The notes under the pieces: generated by a model
The model's input: the letters and a program-made list of their open reading frames with translations, nothing else
Told to the model about the DNA's origin: nothing
Database searches by the model: none
Origin: Chloroflexota bacterium
Lineage (GTDB): Bacteria; Chloroflexota; Anaerolineae; Anaerolineales; UBA4823
Direction of reading: 5' to 3'
Assembly (NCBI GenBank): GCA_029265355.1
Contig: JAJUJL010000032.1
Span: forward strand, 1 to 41,482
DNA: 41,482 nt
Program-made: the position numbers and the translations under genes
Part shown: positions 11,038 through 19,108 of the stretch, in pieces
Layout: the number at the start of each line of letters is the position of its first letter
How positions within the stretch are numbered: the stretch's first letter is position 1

Positions 11038-11424
11038 TCGGGCAATTATAAATGAACTGGATTAAGCCTCGATAAATGCAGCGTTGCCTCGCAACCGGCC
11101 AGTCGCTGCGAGCGGAGCGAAGCAGTCTCCCGGCTTGCAGGGAGATGGCTTCAGTCGCAGCCATCGCAATGACAGGCTGCTCCTGGACGGGAAAGCGCCC
11201 AGCGTCGTGGGGTTACCCGTAATGAACTGGGCTCACCGCCGCCCTGCATTGAAAAACGCTTCATTTCACACCCATGTAACGCAAAAATAACATTCCTCTC
11301 ACATGCTTTCTCTAGAATTATTTTCAGAGGAGCTGCGCATGGGGAATGCATCGACGCCAGGACAGCCGCGATTCGCAGTGGGTTTCTTATCATTGCCAGC
11401 CTGAGGCTGGGAAAGGAAAAAATC
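11038..11424. other. Intergenic region with a palindromic repeat
   Basis: About 390 bases between divergent genes. No credible ORF is seen. It contains the palindromic element described separately (11099-11174) and an AT-richer part near 11275-11330 with a TAGAAT word at 11312-11317 that could be a -10 box for the plus-strand beta-helix gene. The purine-rich GAAAGGAAAAAATC just before 11425 is the likely ribosome site. Confidence 0.5.
11099..11174. repeat. REP/MITE-like palindromic element
   Basis: The left arm has GTCGCTGCGAGCGGAGCGAAGC followed by AGTCTCCC. The right arm has GGGAGATGGCTTC followed by AGTCGCAGCCATCGCAATGAC. Read on the other strand it starts GTCATTGCGA and contains GAAGC...TCTCCC, the layout of a common class of bacterial intergenic palindromic repeats. 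No coding sequence is present. Confidence 0.55.
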
Positions 11425-13524
11425 ATGTTTGGGGCAAAAATTCGCATCACGATGGCAGTTATCCTCGTGACGATGCTGTTTGCTGGCCCGCTTGGGATGC
11501 AAGCAGTCATGGCAGAAGATGAGGGGCTGTGGGTGCCGCCGCCATTCCCGGGCATCGTGAGCGGCGTGGGCACCTTTTTCCAGATCACTGACAGCGCATA
11601 TCTCAATGTGAGCTTGCAGACCACGGAGCCGGTCTCAGCCATGCTCTCCTCGGCGCCCAGCGTGGTCGAGATTGTTTTGGAAGCGGCTGAAGGCGCCGCC
11701 TCCACCGAGGTGAGCCTGAGCGGCCTGGCGCCCAACACCACCTACTACAAGTACGACAACGACCTGGAAAACCTGGTGGTTTTCACCACTGATGACAGCG
11801 GCGCCTATGCCTGGAGCCAGGATCTGCTCGAGCCGCATGTCATCTTCCTGCAGCTCGTGCCCAGCACGAAGTATATCCGCGATACCACGACCGGCGGAGA
11901 TTGCACGCTCATCGGTACGTGGGCTTCTGCAACAAAAACCTGCACCCTGACTATGGATGTGTACGATACGATCCAGATCGCCAACAGCAACATTACACTG
12001 GATGGCGCTGGACACGTTGTATCGGGATATGACCTTCCTGGAAACCTGAGAGCAAACGGGGTCTTCATCCCGAAACCAAGCGGCCCAACCGTCCTGAGCG
12101 GCATCACGATCAAGAACTTGACCATCCAGGGCTTCCAAAACGGCATTGGGTTGGCGAGGACGACCGGCAACTTTATCCTCAACAACACCATTCAGGGTGT
12201 GAACCGGGGCGTTTCCCTCGATCCGCAAGCGACGGGTAACACCATCGCCGGCAATACCATCCTTGGTTTCAACAATGCCGGCATCTACCTGTTCAACGCT
12301 GGTGGAAACTTCATCCGCGGCAATGCCATTGATGGCGACCACCCGGTTGGCATTTGGATCCAGAAGGGCGCCAATAACCAGGTCACCGGCAACCGCATCA
12401 TCGGCTCCGATGTCGGTATCCAGCTCGATTCGGATGTCAACAAAGTCATCCGCAACACGGTGAACGACGCCATCGCCCCCCTGGATGGCTACGGCTTCAG
12501 CAACTCCACCTACAACAACAACTTCCTGGGATATACGTCTCCTTTCAAGACCTCAAACAAGAATAACCAGACGACCAACACCGGCGCGCCGCTGCTTGGC
12601 AACTTCTGGCATGGATATGACACAGACCTGGAAGGCTGCTACGACGCCAACCTGGACACGGTCTGCGATGCAGCGTACGCGTTGACCAATCAGAACAGCG
12701 AACTGGCTGGCGTGGATAATTTCCCCTGGAAGAAGCCCAACGGCTGGCACCCCATCGAGATCAGCGCGCCGGTTGCGCCGCAGTTGATCGGCACACCCAT
12801 CAGTGTCAGCGCAGTCTTCAGCGATCTGGATGTGCTTACCCTGGGCAAGCACACCGCTGAGTGGGGCTGGGGCGACGGCACCACCTCGCCCGGGACGGTA
12901 TCCGAGTCATTGGTCGACGGCAAGGTGGTGGGTACGGTGACTGCGCCGGTTCACGACTACCCCCTGAATGCCGGCATCTATGAGCTCAAGCTGAAGATCT
13001 CCGAATCCTACTACATGTCCTACGTGGAGAAGGTCTTCCAGTACATCGTTATCTACGACCCGGATGCCGGTTTTGTCACCGGCGGCGGCTACTTCGACTC
13101 ACCGGCTGGCGCGTATGCCGCCGATCCAGAGTTGACCGGCCTGGCAACCTTTGGCTTCATCTCCAAGTATCACAAGGGCGCCACAGTGCCGGAAGGGCAG
13201 ACGGTGTTCGAGTTCCACGCCGGCGACCTGTATTTCAAGTCCTTCACCTATGACTTTTTAGTGATGAAGGATGGCAAGGCCACTTTCAAGGGCACCGGCA
13301 CGATCAACGATATCCCCGGCTACAGCTTCTATATCACCGCCATCGATGGCGAGGTGCACCCGGTATACGAATTCGACACTTTCCGCATCCGCATCTGGGA
13401 AACCGATACCGGCTACTGGATCTACGATAACCAGATGGGCGCGCCGATCGACGCCGACTCCACCACCCGCCTGATCGATGGCAGCATCATCATCCAGATT
13501 GCCAGCACGGTCAAAGGCAAGTGA
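11425..13524 (+). CDS. Secreted parallel beta-helix (NosD-like) repeat protein
   Basis: A 699-residue exported protein. Residues 1-30 are a signal peptide ending AVMA before ED. About 150-400 carry repeated NxIxGN units (NFILNNTI, NTIAGNTILGF, NFIRGNAIDG, NQVTGNRIIG, NKVIRNTV), the right-handed beta-helix of NosD/pectate-lyase-like proteins. About 430-530 resemble a PKD-type domain (AEWGWGDGTTSPG). The end (about 540-699, starting GFVTGGGYFDSPAGAY) resembles domains found at the C-termini of other large secreted proteins. It is probably surface-exposed or extracellular, for carbohydrate or protein contact; no catalytic residues can be assigned. It is convergent with the 1177-residue gene downstream. 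Confidence 0.8.
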   Translation: MFGAKIRITMAVILVTMLFAGPLGMQAVMAEDEGLWVPPPFPGIVSGVGTFFQITDSAYLNVSLQTTEPVSAMLSSAPSVVEIVLEAAEGAASTEVSLSGLAPNTTYYKYDNDLENLVVFTTDDSGAYAWSQDLLEPHVIFLQLVPSTKYIRDTTTGGDCTLIGTWASATKTCTLTMDVYDTIQIANSNITLDGAGHVVSGYDLPGNLRANGVFIPKPSGPTVLSGITIKNLTIQGFQNGIGLARTTGNFILNNTIQGVNRGVSLDPQATGNTIAGNTILGFNNAGIYLFNAGGNFIRGNAIDGDHPVGIWIQKGANNQVTGNRIIGSDVGIQLDSDVNKVIRNTVNDAIAPLDGYGFSNSTYNNNFLGYTSPFKTSNKNNQTTNTGAPLLGNFWHGYDTDLEGCYDANLDTVCDAAYALTNQNSELAGVDNFPWKKPNGWHPIEISAPVAPQLIGTPISVSAVFSDLDVLTLGKHTAEWGWGDGTTSPGTVSESLVDGKVVGTVTAPVHDYPLNAGIYELKLKISESYYMSYVEKVFQYIVIYDPDAGFVTGGGYFDSPAGAYAADPELTGLATFGFISKYHKGATVPEGQTVFEFHAGDLYFKSFTYDFLVMKDGKATFKGTGTINDIPGYSFYITAIDGEVHPVYEFDTFRIRIWETDTGYWIYDNQMGAPIDADSTTRLIDGSIIIQIASTVKGK

Positions 13525-13560
13525 GCGTTCGCCGATATCGAGAATTTTTGCCCGAGATAC

Positions 13561-13593
13561 GAAAAGCCTGGGACGGGGATGCCCGTCCCAGGC
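13561..13593 (-). terminator. Intrinsic terminator of the metzincin gene
   Basis: GCCTGGGACGGG at 13566-13577 pairs perfectly with 13582-13593 (12 bp, loop GATG). On the minus strand the stem is followed by TTTTC, which fits termination of the gene ending at 13617. The plus strand has no T-run, although the hairpin also lies after the beta-helix gene. Confidence 0.65.
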
Positions 13594-13616
13594 GATTGTG
13601 AACTCGACCGGTTGGC

Positions 13617-16600
13617 TCAGCGCTGCAGCATGGGCAGGAAGATGGCGTTGCCTGTCACCTGCAGCGTGACCGGCAGCTCAACCGGGCTGCTGCCGGGCTG
13701 GTCGGATTTGAGGGTGATCACGCCGCTGTACAGCCCAACCATCAAACCACTCGGATCGAAGGTCAGGTTGAGGTCGGAGGGGGTGAGCCCGGCGTTTATG
13801 TCCAGCGAGAGCCAGGGCAGATCCTCGCTGGCCGTCCAGTTGATCTCGGTCTCATTCGAACTGCGCAGCGTCAGCAGCTCAGAGACAGGCGCTCCACCAA
13901 AGTCGGCAATCACAAACAGGTTGCCGGGCGCAGCTTGCAAGATCCCCGGTTCAGGGGCGCTTTCCACCGCGATGGTGATGGTGCGCTGCACTTGAGCGCT
14001 CTGCAGGTCGCTGTCGGTAGCAGTCAGGGTCAGCACGTGCACACCGGTAGTCAGCTCGGAGGTGTTCAGGGTGGCGCCCGCGCCCAGCACGCCGTCCAGG
14101 CTGGATTCCCAGACGAAGGCTGAATCATCCAGCATACCGTCTTCCAGGTCGTAAGCCGACCCCTGCAGCGTCACCTGCTGGGTGGGGAAGAAGATCTGAT
14201 CGGCTTCCGGCAGCACGATCTGCACGTCGGGGGCGTGTGTGGGAAGGCTGATTGCGCCGCTGGTGTCCTGCCCGCTCAGAAAGCCATCCGAGACCAGCAC
14301 CCGCAGCATGGCGGAACCGCCAGGCAGGTCGTTTGTGTCCAGTTCGAGCTGCTGGTCTGCCAGCCCGGTCGCCAGGGTTTGCCAGGTGAGGCCGCCGTCA
14401 TTGCTGTACAGCAGGCTGTAACTCAGCGCGTCGCCGTCCAGGTCGGAGCCTTCCCAGGTGACCAGGAAAGGTCCTTCTGGCAGCACGGCGCCATCCACCG
14501 GCGAAGTGAGGTTGACGCTGGGGGCGTTGGCGCTGGCGTCACGCGAGGTGATCAGCGCTCCCTGGCGGCGGATCTCCACCCGCACTGCGCCGGCAGCCCA
14601 GGGGATGATCTCGGCAATCACCGCCGGCATGCCGGGGCTTTCCTCTGCATCGGTCAACAGGTCTGGCTGGAAGGGATAAACCGCCAGGTCGGTACTGCTG
14701 CCGTCTACCAGGGCAAGCTCCCACTCGCCCGGCTCGGGCAGCTCCACCGCCGCGCTCTGGGCGATCTTGTAGACGCTCTCCAGGTTGGCGGTATTGGCCT
14801 CCAGGTCTGCCAGCCCCATCACTGCCAGGAACTCATCCGCCGAAACCTTCTCCAGGGCGGAGACGCTGCTCATACCGCTGCCGACCAGGTAGCTGCGAAT
14901 GCCCTCGTAGGTGAAGTCGGATACCCACTGGTTGTCGCAGTAGGTCATCACGTCTTTCCACGAAGGGCCGTAGATCGCCCGGGTGGTGATGTCGAAGCCG
15001 TAGATAGCGGTGTTGCCGCTCAGGCTGGGGCTGATGCGCCCGCCGGTGTAGGGGTAGGCCGCGCCGTCGCCCGCGCCGCAGAACTCAGCATGATAGCGCC
15101 CACGGGTGTGGCCGATCTCGTGCCCGCCGTACCAGTCGTTGTACGAGCCATCAAAATCCCAGCCCCAGGTGTCGGTGCCGGTCGGCCCAGCGGCGATGGT
15201 GCTGGGGATATCAGCGGCTTTGCCGCGCATGAAACCGCCGCCGTCATCCACCACGCCGTAGTACACCACGCGCCCATCCTCGCCGTTGAACAGGATGCGG
15301 AACAGTTTGATCAGCGCCAGCCAGCCATGCAGCGTGTCCACGTTGGGCAGGCCGTTGGTGGGGTACACAAAAGTCTGGCGCGAGACCTGCAAACTGTTGA
15401 TCGGGTAAGCCCGGCGCAACCAGGATTCGAGCGAATCCAGGTGGAAGTTGGCTGCCAGGTAGGTGTTGCCGCCGGAAGTGTACTGCACGTTGACCAGGCG
15501 CAAACGCAGCGGCGGCGTGTCTTTGAAGTTGACCGTGATCGATTGAATGTTATCGCTGGTGTCTGGGTCGAATTTGGCGCCGTTGGGGTCCAGGCGAGCG
15601 GTCAAGGTCAGGTTGCCGGCGGTGGTCCAGCTCGAAGGCAGCTCGAACCAGAAGCTGTCGTTGATCTGGCCGCGATCTGGGATGGTGCGCACGGTGATGT
15701 CGCTGCCCGGGTTGCCCGGGTTGAGGATGGGCGCCAGTTGGATAAAGCCGCGCCGCCCCGAGAGCGTGGCAAAGACATCTGGCACATTGGCTGGGCTGCT
15801 GGCGTGCACACGCACGTAGGTGCGCTTGCCGGCGACCAGGTCCACGCTGTTATTCAGATCTTGGATGGCCTGGGTGACCTCGATGGCGTCCACGTGCATG
15901 TCTGGCCCGGGTGGGGGACCAGAGCCAGCCCAAAGCAGGTGCACCGGCAGGAAAGCCTCGAAAAGCAGCGCAGACTGGTCGGGTGTCCACATCTGGACGC
16001 GCACCTTGTCCACGATCACCGGTCCGCTGGTCAGGCGGAACGATCCAGTGGCGCTGCCCGAGCCAGCCGGATGGACGATCGAGCCGTGGGCGGCGTAATT
16101 TGGAGACAGGTTGGCGCCGCTGAATGGGCGCGCCCAGATGCGCACGCCATCTTTGTTGATCGTCGTGTAGTCGAAGGTCAGGTTGACGTTGTCGGAGTAC
16201 TTGAAGATATTGGGGGTATCCGGCGCCAGCTCGATTTTGGTGATGATGTTTGGCGAGTTGCTGAAGCGGAAGTACACCGGTAAAAAGGCCTCGAAGAGCA
16301 GCGTGGACTGGGCGTCATCCCACATCTGGATGCGTAGTTGATCCACCACGGGCTGTCCATTGGTGATGGTGAAAAAGCCCGAACTGCTGCCGCCGCCGGT
16401 GGGGTGCAGGGGTGAGCCGTGCGCAGCATAGCTTGGAGTGAGGGCGCCATTGGTGAAAGGGCGACCCCAGATGCGCACACCGCCTGACTGACGAGTGATG
16501 TAATCGAAGGTGAAGCTCACGCTCTGGTTCAAGCCCAATACGTCAGGGGTGTCTGGCGTCAGGGCAATGTTGGTGACGGCGTGGATCGCATCGGTGAAGC

Positions 16601-17150
16601 GCAGGTAAACCGGCAGGAAGGCTTCGAAGAGCAGCGTCGAACCGGTGCTATCATAGATTTGAAAACGGATCTGGTCCACCACCACGTCTCCGGTGGTGAT
16701 GGTAAAGAAGCCATTGCCCACACCGCTGCCCATGGGATAAAGCGGGGATGGGTGGGCGGCGTAATTGGGGGTGAGCGCTCCGTTGCTGAAAGGGCGCGCC
16801 CAGATGCGCACACCGCCAGGCTGGTTGGAGATGTAGTTGAAAGTGAAGGTCACATTCTGGTTGGTGCGCAGGATATTGGGCGAGTCGGGCGCCAGGTCGA
16901 TATCGGTCACCAGGTGGTCGCCGGGCGCGGCTGGAACCAGGGGGGCATCCGGTCGGGGCTCCGCCATCGGCGGTTCGCTCGCTGCTGGCATTCCTGGCGA
17001 GGCTGAACCTGGCGGGGCGGGTTCTTGCCCAAGGGGCGAAACCTGGGATGCCGTCGCTGATGCGCGGCTGCTGTAAGGGGCGATCAGCATTGCCAACAAT
17101 ATCAGGATATAAAAGACCTTTTTGGTTATATTGCTGTAGGGACTTAACAT
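13617..17150 (-). CDS. Large secreted metzincin-like protein with triplicated N-terminal domain
   Basis: A 1177-residue exported protein with a signal peptide at about 1-32. Three similar units of about 110 residues follow (about 85-405), each with APDxPNI, F-F-YI, GVRIWxRPF, YAAH and LLFEAFLPVYLRF. Next comes a region beginning MHVDAIEVTQAIQDL and a zinc site GGHEIGHTRGRYHAEF: the full HExxHxxGxxH metzincin pattern at His677, His681 and His687 with Glu678. After about 850 there are Ig/FnIII-like beta domains (PVDGAVLPEGPFLVTWEGSD, ALSYSLLYSNDGGLTWQTL). It ends NAIFLPMLQR, possibly a short sorting-like tail. AAAGGAG six bases before the ATG supports the start. Family is assigned by motif; substrate unknown. 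Confidence 0.78.
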   Translation of the reverse strand: MLSPYSNITKKVFYILILLAMLIAPYSSRASATASQVSPLGQEPAPPGSASPGMPAASEPPMAEPRPDAPLVPAAPGDHLVTDIDLAPDSPNILRTNQNVTFTFNYISNQPGGVRIWARPFSNGALTPNYAAHPSPLYPMGSGVGNGFFTITTGDVVVDQIRFQIYDSTGSTLLFEAFLPVYLRFTDAIHAVTNIALTPDTPDVLGLNQSVSFTFDYITRQSGGVRIWGRPFTNGALTPSYAAHGSPLHPTGGGSSSGFFTITNGQPVVDQLRIQMWDDAQSTLLFEAFLPVYFRFSNSPNIITKIELAPDTPNIFKYSDNVNLTFDYTTINKDGVRIWARPFSGANLSPNYAAHGSIVHPAGSGSATGSFRLTSGPVIVDKVRVQMWTPDQSALLFEAFLPVHLLWAGSGPPPGPDMHVDAIEVTQAIQDLNNSVDLVAGKRTYVRVHASSPANVPDVFATLSGRRGFIQLAPILNPGNPGSDITVRTIPDRGQINDSFWFELPSSWTTAGNLTLTARLDPNGAKFDPDTSDNIQSITVNFKDTPPLRLRLVNVQYTSGGNTYLAANFHLDSLESWLRRAYPINSLQVSRQTFVYPTNGLPNVDTLHGWLALIKLFRILFNGEDGRVVYYGVVDDGGGFMRGKAADIPSTIAAGPTGTDTWGWDFDGSYNDWYGGHEIGHTRGRYHAEFCGAGDGAAYPYTGGRISPSLSGNTAIYGFDITTRAIYGPSWKDVMTYCDNQWVSDFTYEGIRSYLVGSGMSSVSALEKVSADEFLAVMGLADLEANTANLESVYKIAQSAAVELPEPGEWELALVDGSSTDLAVYPFQPDLLTDAEESPGMPAVIAEIIPWAAGAVRVEIRRQGALITSRDASANAPSVNLTSPVDGAVLPEGPFLVTWEGSDLDGDALSYSLLYSNDGGLTWQTLATGLADQQLELDTNDLPGGSAMLRVLVSDGFLSGQDTSGAISLPTHAPDVQIVLPEADQIFFPTQQVTLQGSAYDLEDGMLDDSAFVWESSLDGVLGAGATLNTSELTTGVHVLTLTATDSDLQSAQVQRTITIAVESAPEPGILQAAPGNLFVIADFGGAPVSELLTLRSSNETEINWTASEDLPWLSLDINAGLTPSDLNLTFDPSGLMVGLYSGVITLKSDQPGSSPVELPVTLQVTGNAIFLPMLQR
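15930..16910 (-). repeat. Three tandem copies of a ~320-bp coding repeat
   Basis: Within the metzincin-like gene, three successive units encode the same pattern (GVRIWARPF or GVRIWGRPF, YAAH, ALLFEAFLPV or TLLFEAFLPV). The DNA copies are similar too, for example gcgcacaccgcc and gcctcgaagagcagcg recur. This indicates domain duplication. Confidence 0.8.
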
Positions 17151-17197
17151 GGTTTGCTCCTTTAATCGCTGTTTTAGGGGGTCCTAGAGGCTCTTAC

Positions 17198-18943
17198 TCA
17201 AGGCATTCGGATCAGGCCGGGCGCCAGGGAGGCATCTGCCAGGGGCGCTGCCTCCAGCAAGATGCGTTGGTATACCTGCGCCTGGCTGGCAGACTGGTAA
17301 TAACGGGCGGCAGCTCCGCTGACCAGGGGCGTGGCAAACGACGTGCCCACCCAGTAGGCATAGCCGTAGGGGCCGGCAGCGCCGGGCGCCACGGCGGTGG
17401 TCAGGCTGATCAGCCCGAATGGGCAGTTTGCCGGGTCGGAGCTGGCGCTGGTGCAGGCAGCCGCCAGCGGCTTGCAGCGCGGTGTGGTTAGCGCGTCGCC
17501 ATCCTCGCTTGGGTCCAATTCAGCCTGCGCCCCGGGGGCGACCACATCGCCCAGGTTGGAGTAGCAGGCGGGCTGCCCCTGCGGCCCGCTGGCAGCTACG
17601 CTCAGCACGAAGGGATAGGCGCCGGGCAGCTCGCTCTCCAACTGCTTGTCGCCGTGCACAGAGTCATTGCCAGCGGCTGCCACGATCACCGCCCCAGATT
17701 GGTAGGCCAGCAGTGCTGCCGTATGCAGCGACTCGATGGCTACCTCGGCGCTGCTCATGCGGTAGGCAGCAAGGATTTCCTCCCCGTGGACTGCGATTTC
17801 TGCCAGCAATCGGTCGCGCTCAGCGCCATCCGGCAGGCGGCGCGGTTTCTGTATGCCCAGGCTGAGATTGATCACCGTGCGCGGCCGGCTGGCGAGGGCG
17901 GTTTGATCGGCTACAAAGCGCAGCATGCCACCCACCAGGTGATAAAGGTCACCGCAGCCGCTGTCATCCAGCACGCGGTACAGGTGGATCTGGCTGTTTG
18001 GAGCAGCGGCGTGGATCAGCCCCGCCACATACAGCCCGTGGTCTTTGACATCCACAGGCGTCGCCCCGGAGGAGAGCGCCAGGGGCGCCAGGGCGAAGGG
18101 GTGGTGGACGTTCAATGTCAATGCCGGGTCAATGGCAGAGATATTTTCCACTGCGTCGCCGGTCGCGCTGGCCATTTTGAACGGTGAGGTGTCGAAGATA
18201 GCCACTTGCACGCCTTCCCCGCTCAGCCTGGAACTTCCCGGCGGCAGCAGGCCGATCTCGCGAAACGCCCACTGCTTCCAGAATGCTCCCGGGTCAGCCG
18301 GCGTCGCCTGCCCACCATCCGGGCTGCCTTCCACGCCAAACGGGCTGCCCTCCACACCGAAGGGGCTGCCTTCCACGCCAAAGGGATGGCTGCACGGGCT
18401 GCCTGCCAGATGACCGGTCAGGTAGTTGGGATCAGCATAGGCTGCCAGTTCTGGTTGCTGTTGTTGCACAGACTGCACCGCAGCAATGGCCTGCTCCACG
18501 CTGCTGCCTGCGCCGACCTGGTACAGGTTGATCGCCAGCGCGCCGTCTTTGGGGGCCGCCACCCGTCCCTGCTGCAGGTTGTAGAATGGATAACTGGTTT
18601 CGCTGGCCTCTCGCCGCGATTCTAGTGGAAACTTCCCCGGTTGCCCGGCGGCAGGCAGGCGCTCCAGACCGCTCACCTGGCAACCTTCGTACAGCTCAAG
18701 GCTCACGCCCTGTTCCGCCAGGCCTGAGACCAACACCTGCACATCCTGGGGGCTGCCGCTCAAGATCAACTGGTTGCGCACGAAGTACGGATTGGCAGGC
18801 AGAACAGCGCCCACCTGGTAGGCTGGGCCGGGCTGGCATTTCAGGGCCACGCCTCGCGGCCGGGGAATGCAATAAGTTATGATCAAGACGATGAGCAGGA
18901 TGAGGGCGGCCAAAATGATAGAAAGGCGAGCTCTGCGTTTCAT
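17198..18943 (-). CDS. Subtilisin-like (S8) serine protease, membrane-anchored or secreted
   Basis: A 581-residue protein. The ATG at 18943 is chosen because AAGGAG lies nine bases upstream; an in-frame ATG at 18952 abuts the site. Residues 7-25 form a hydrophobic signal or anchor. Residues 50-185 look like a pro-region, followed by a GVEGSPF tandem repeat (about 189-208). The catalytic set is complete: VAIFDTSPF (Asp251), DVKDHGLYVAGLIHA (His302), VAAAGNDS (Asn426) and VGTSFATPLVSG (Ser535). It probably acts outside the membrane. It lies 165 bases after the CHAT gene and 47 bases before the metzincin gene, all on one strand. Confidence 0.9.
   Translation of the reverse strand: MKRRARLSIILAALILLIVLIITYCIPRPRGVALKCQPGPAYQVGAVLPANPYFVRNQLILSGSPQDVQVLVSGLAEQGVSLELYEGCQVSGLERLPAAGQPGKFPLESRREASETSYPFYNLQQGRVAAPKDGALAINLYQVGAGSSVEQAIAAVQSVQQQQPELAAYADPNYLTGHLAGSPCSHPFGVEGSPFGVEGSPFGVEGSPDGGQATPADPGAFWKQWAFREIGLLPPGSSRLSGEGVQVAIFDTSPFKMASATGDAVENISAIDPALTLNVHHPFALAPLALSSGATPVDVKDHGLYVAGLIHAAAPNSQIHLYRVLDDSGCGDLYHLVGGMLRFVADQTALASRPRTVINLSLGIQKPRRLPDGAERDRLLAEIAVHGEEILAAYRMSSAEVAIESLHTAALLAYQSGAVIVAAAGNDSVHGDKQLESELPGAYPFVLSVAASGPQGQPACYSNLGDVVAPGAQAELDPSEDGDALTTPRCKPLAAACTSASSDPANCPFGLISLTTAVAPGAAGPYGYAYWVGTSFATPLVSGAAARYYQSASQAQVYQRILLEAAPLADASLAPGLIRMP
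18321..18383 (-). repeat. Three 21-bp tandem repeats in the S8 protease gene
   Basis: Units at 18321-18341, 18342-18362 and 18363-18383 differ at only a few bases and encode successive GVEGSPF heptads between the pro-region and the catalytic domain. The length is a multiple of three, so copy-number changes would keep the frame. Confidence 0.85.
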
Positions 18944-19038
18944 CGAATCCATCTCCTTAAGGTTCCAATGTCCCGGACCGCCGTCAGGTGTTCGATCGTA
19001 AACGGAACTGTTATCTGCGCGCAGCCGCACGCTGGAGA

Positions 19039-19075
19039 AATGCCAGGAAGTGGAGTGTTATTCATCACTGGCATT
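19039..19075. terminator. Weak hairpin after the CHAT gene
   Basis: AATGCCAG at 19039-19046 is the exact complement of CTGGCATT at 19068-19075, with a long 21-base loop. On the minus strand it is followed by TTTCTCC. It lies in the gap between the CHAT and S8 genes and may be a weak terminator or processing site. Confidence 0.3.
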
Positions 19076-19108
19076 AACGCATGGGCTGGATTTTTTCCGG
19101 CATCCGGG

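Noticed and set aside
11425-13524. Beta-helix protein as an active pectate lyase or polysaccharide lyase
   Set aside because: Only the repeat pattern is visible; no catalytic residues or lyase motif could be found, so only the fold is claimed.
13561-13593. The hairpin as a terminator for the plus-strand beta-helix gene too
   Set aside because: The plus strand lacks a T-run after the stem, so only minus-strand termination is supported.
15930-16910. Plus-strand long reading frames opposite the metzincin gene
   Set aside because: Several long open frames occur on the other strand, but they are low-complexity mirrors of the repeat coding and show no family resemblance.
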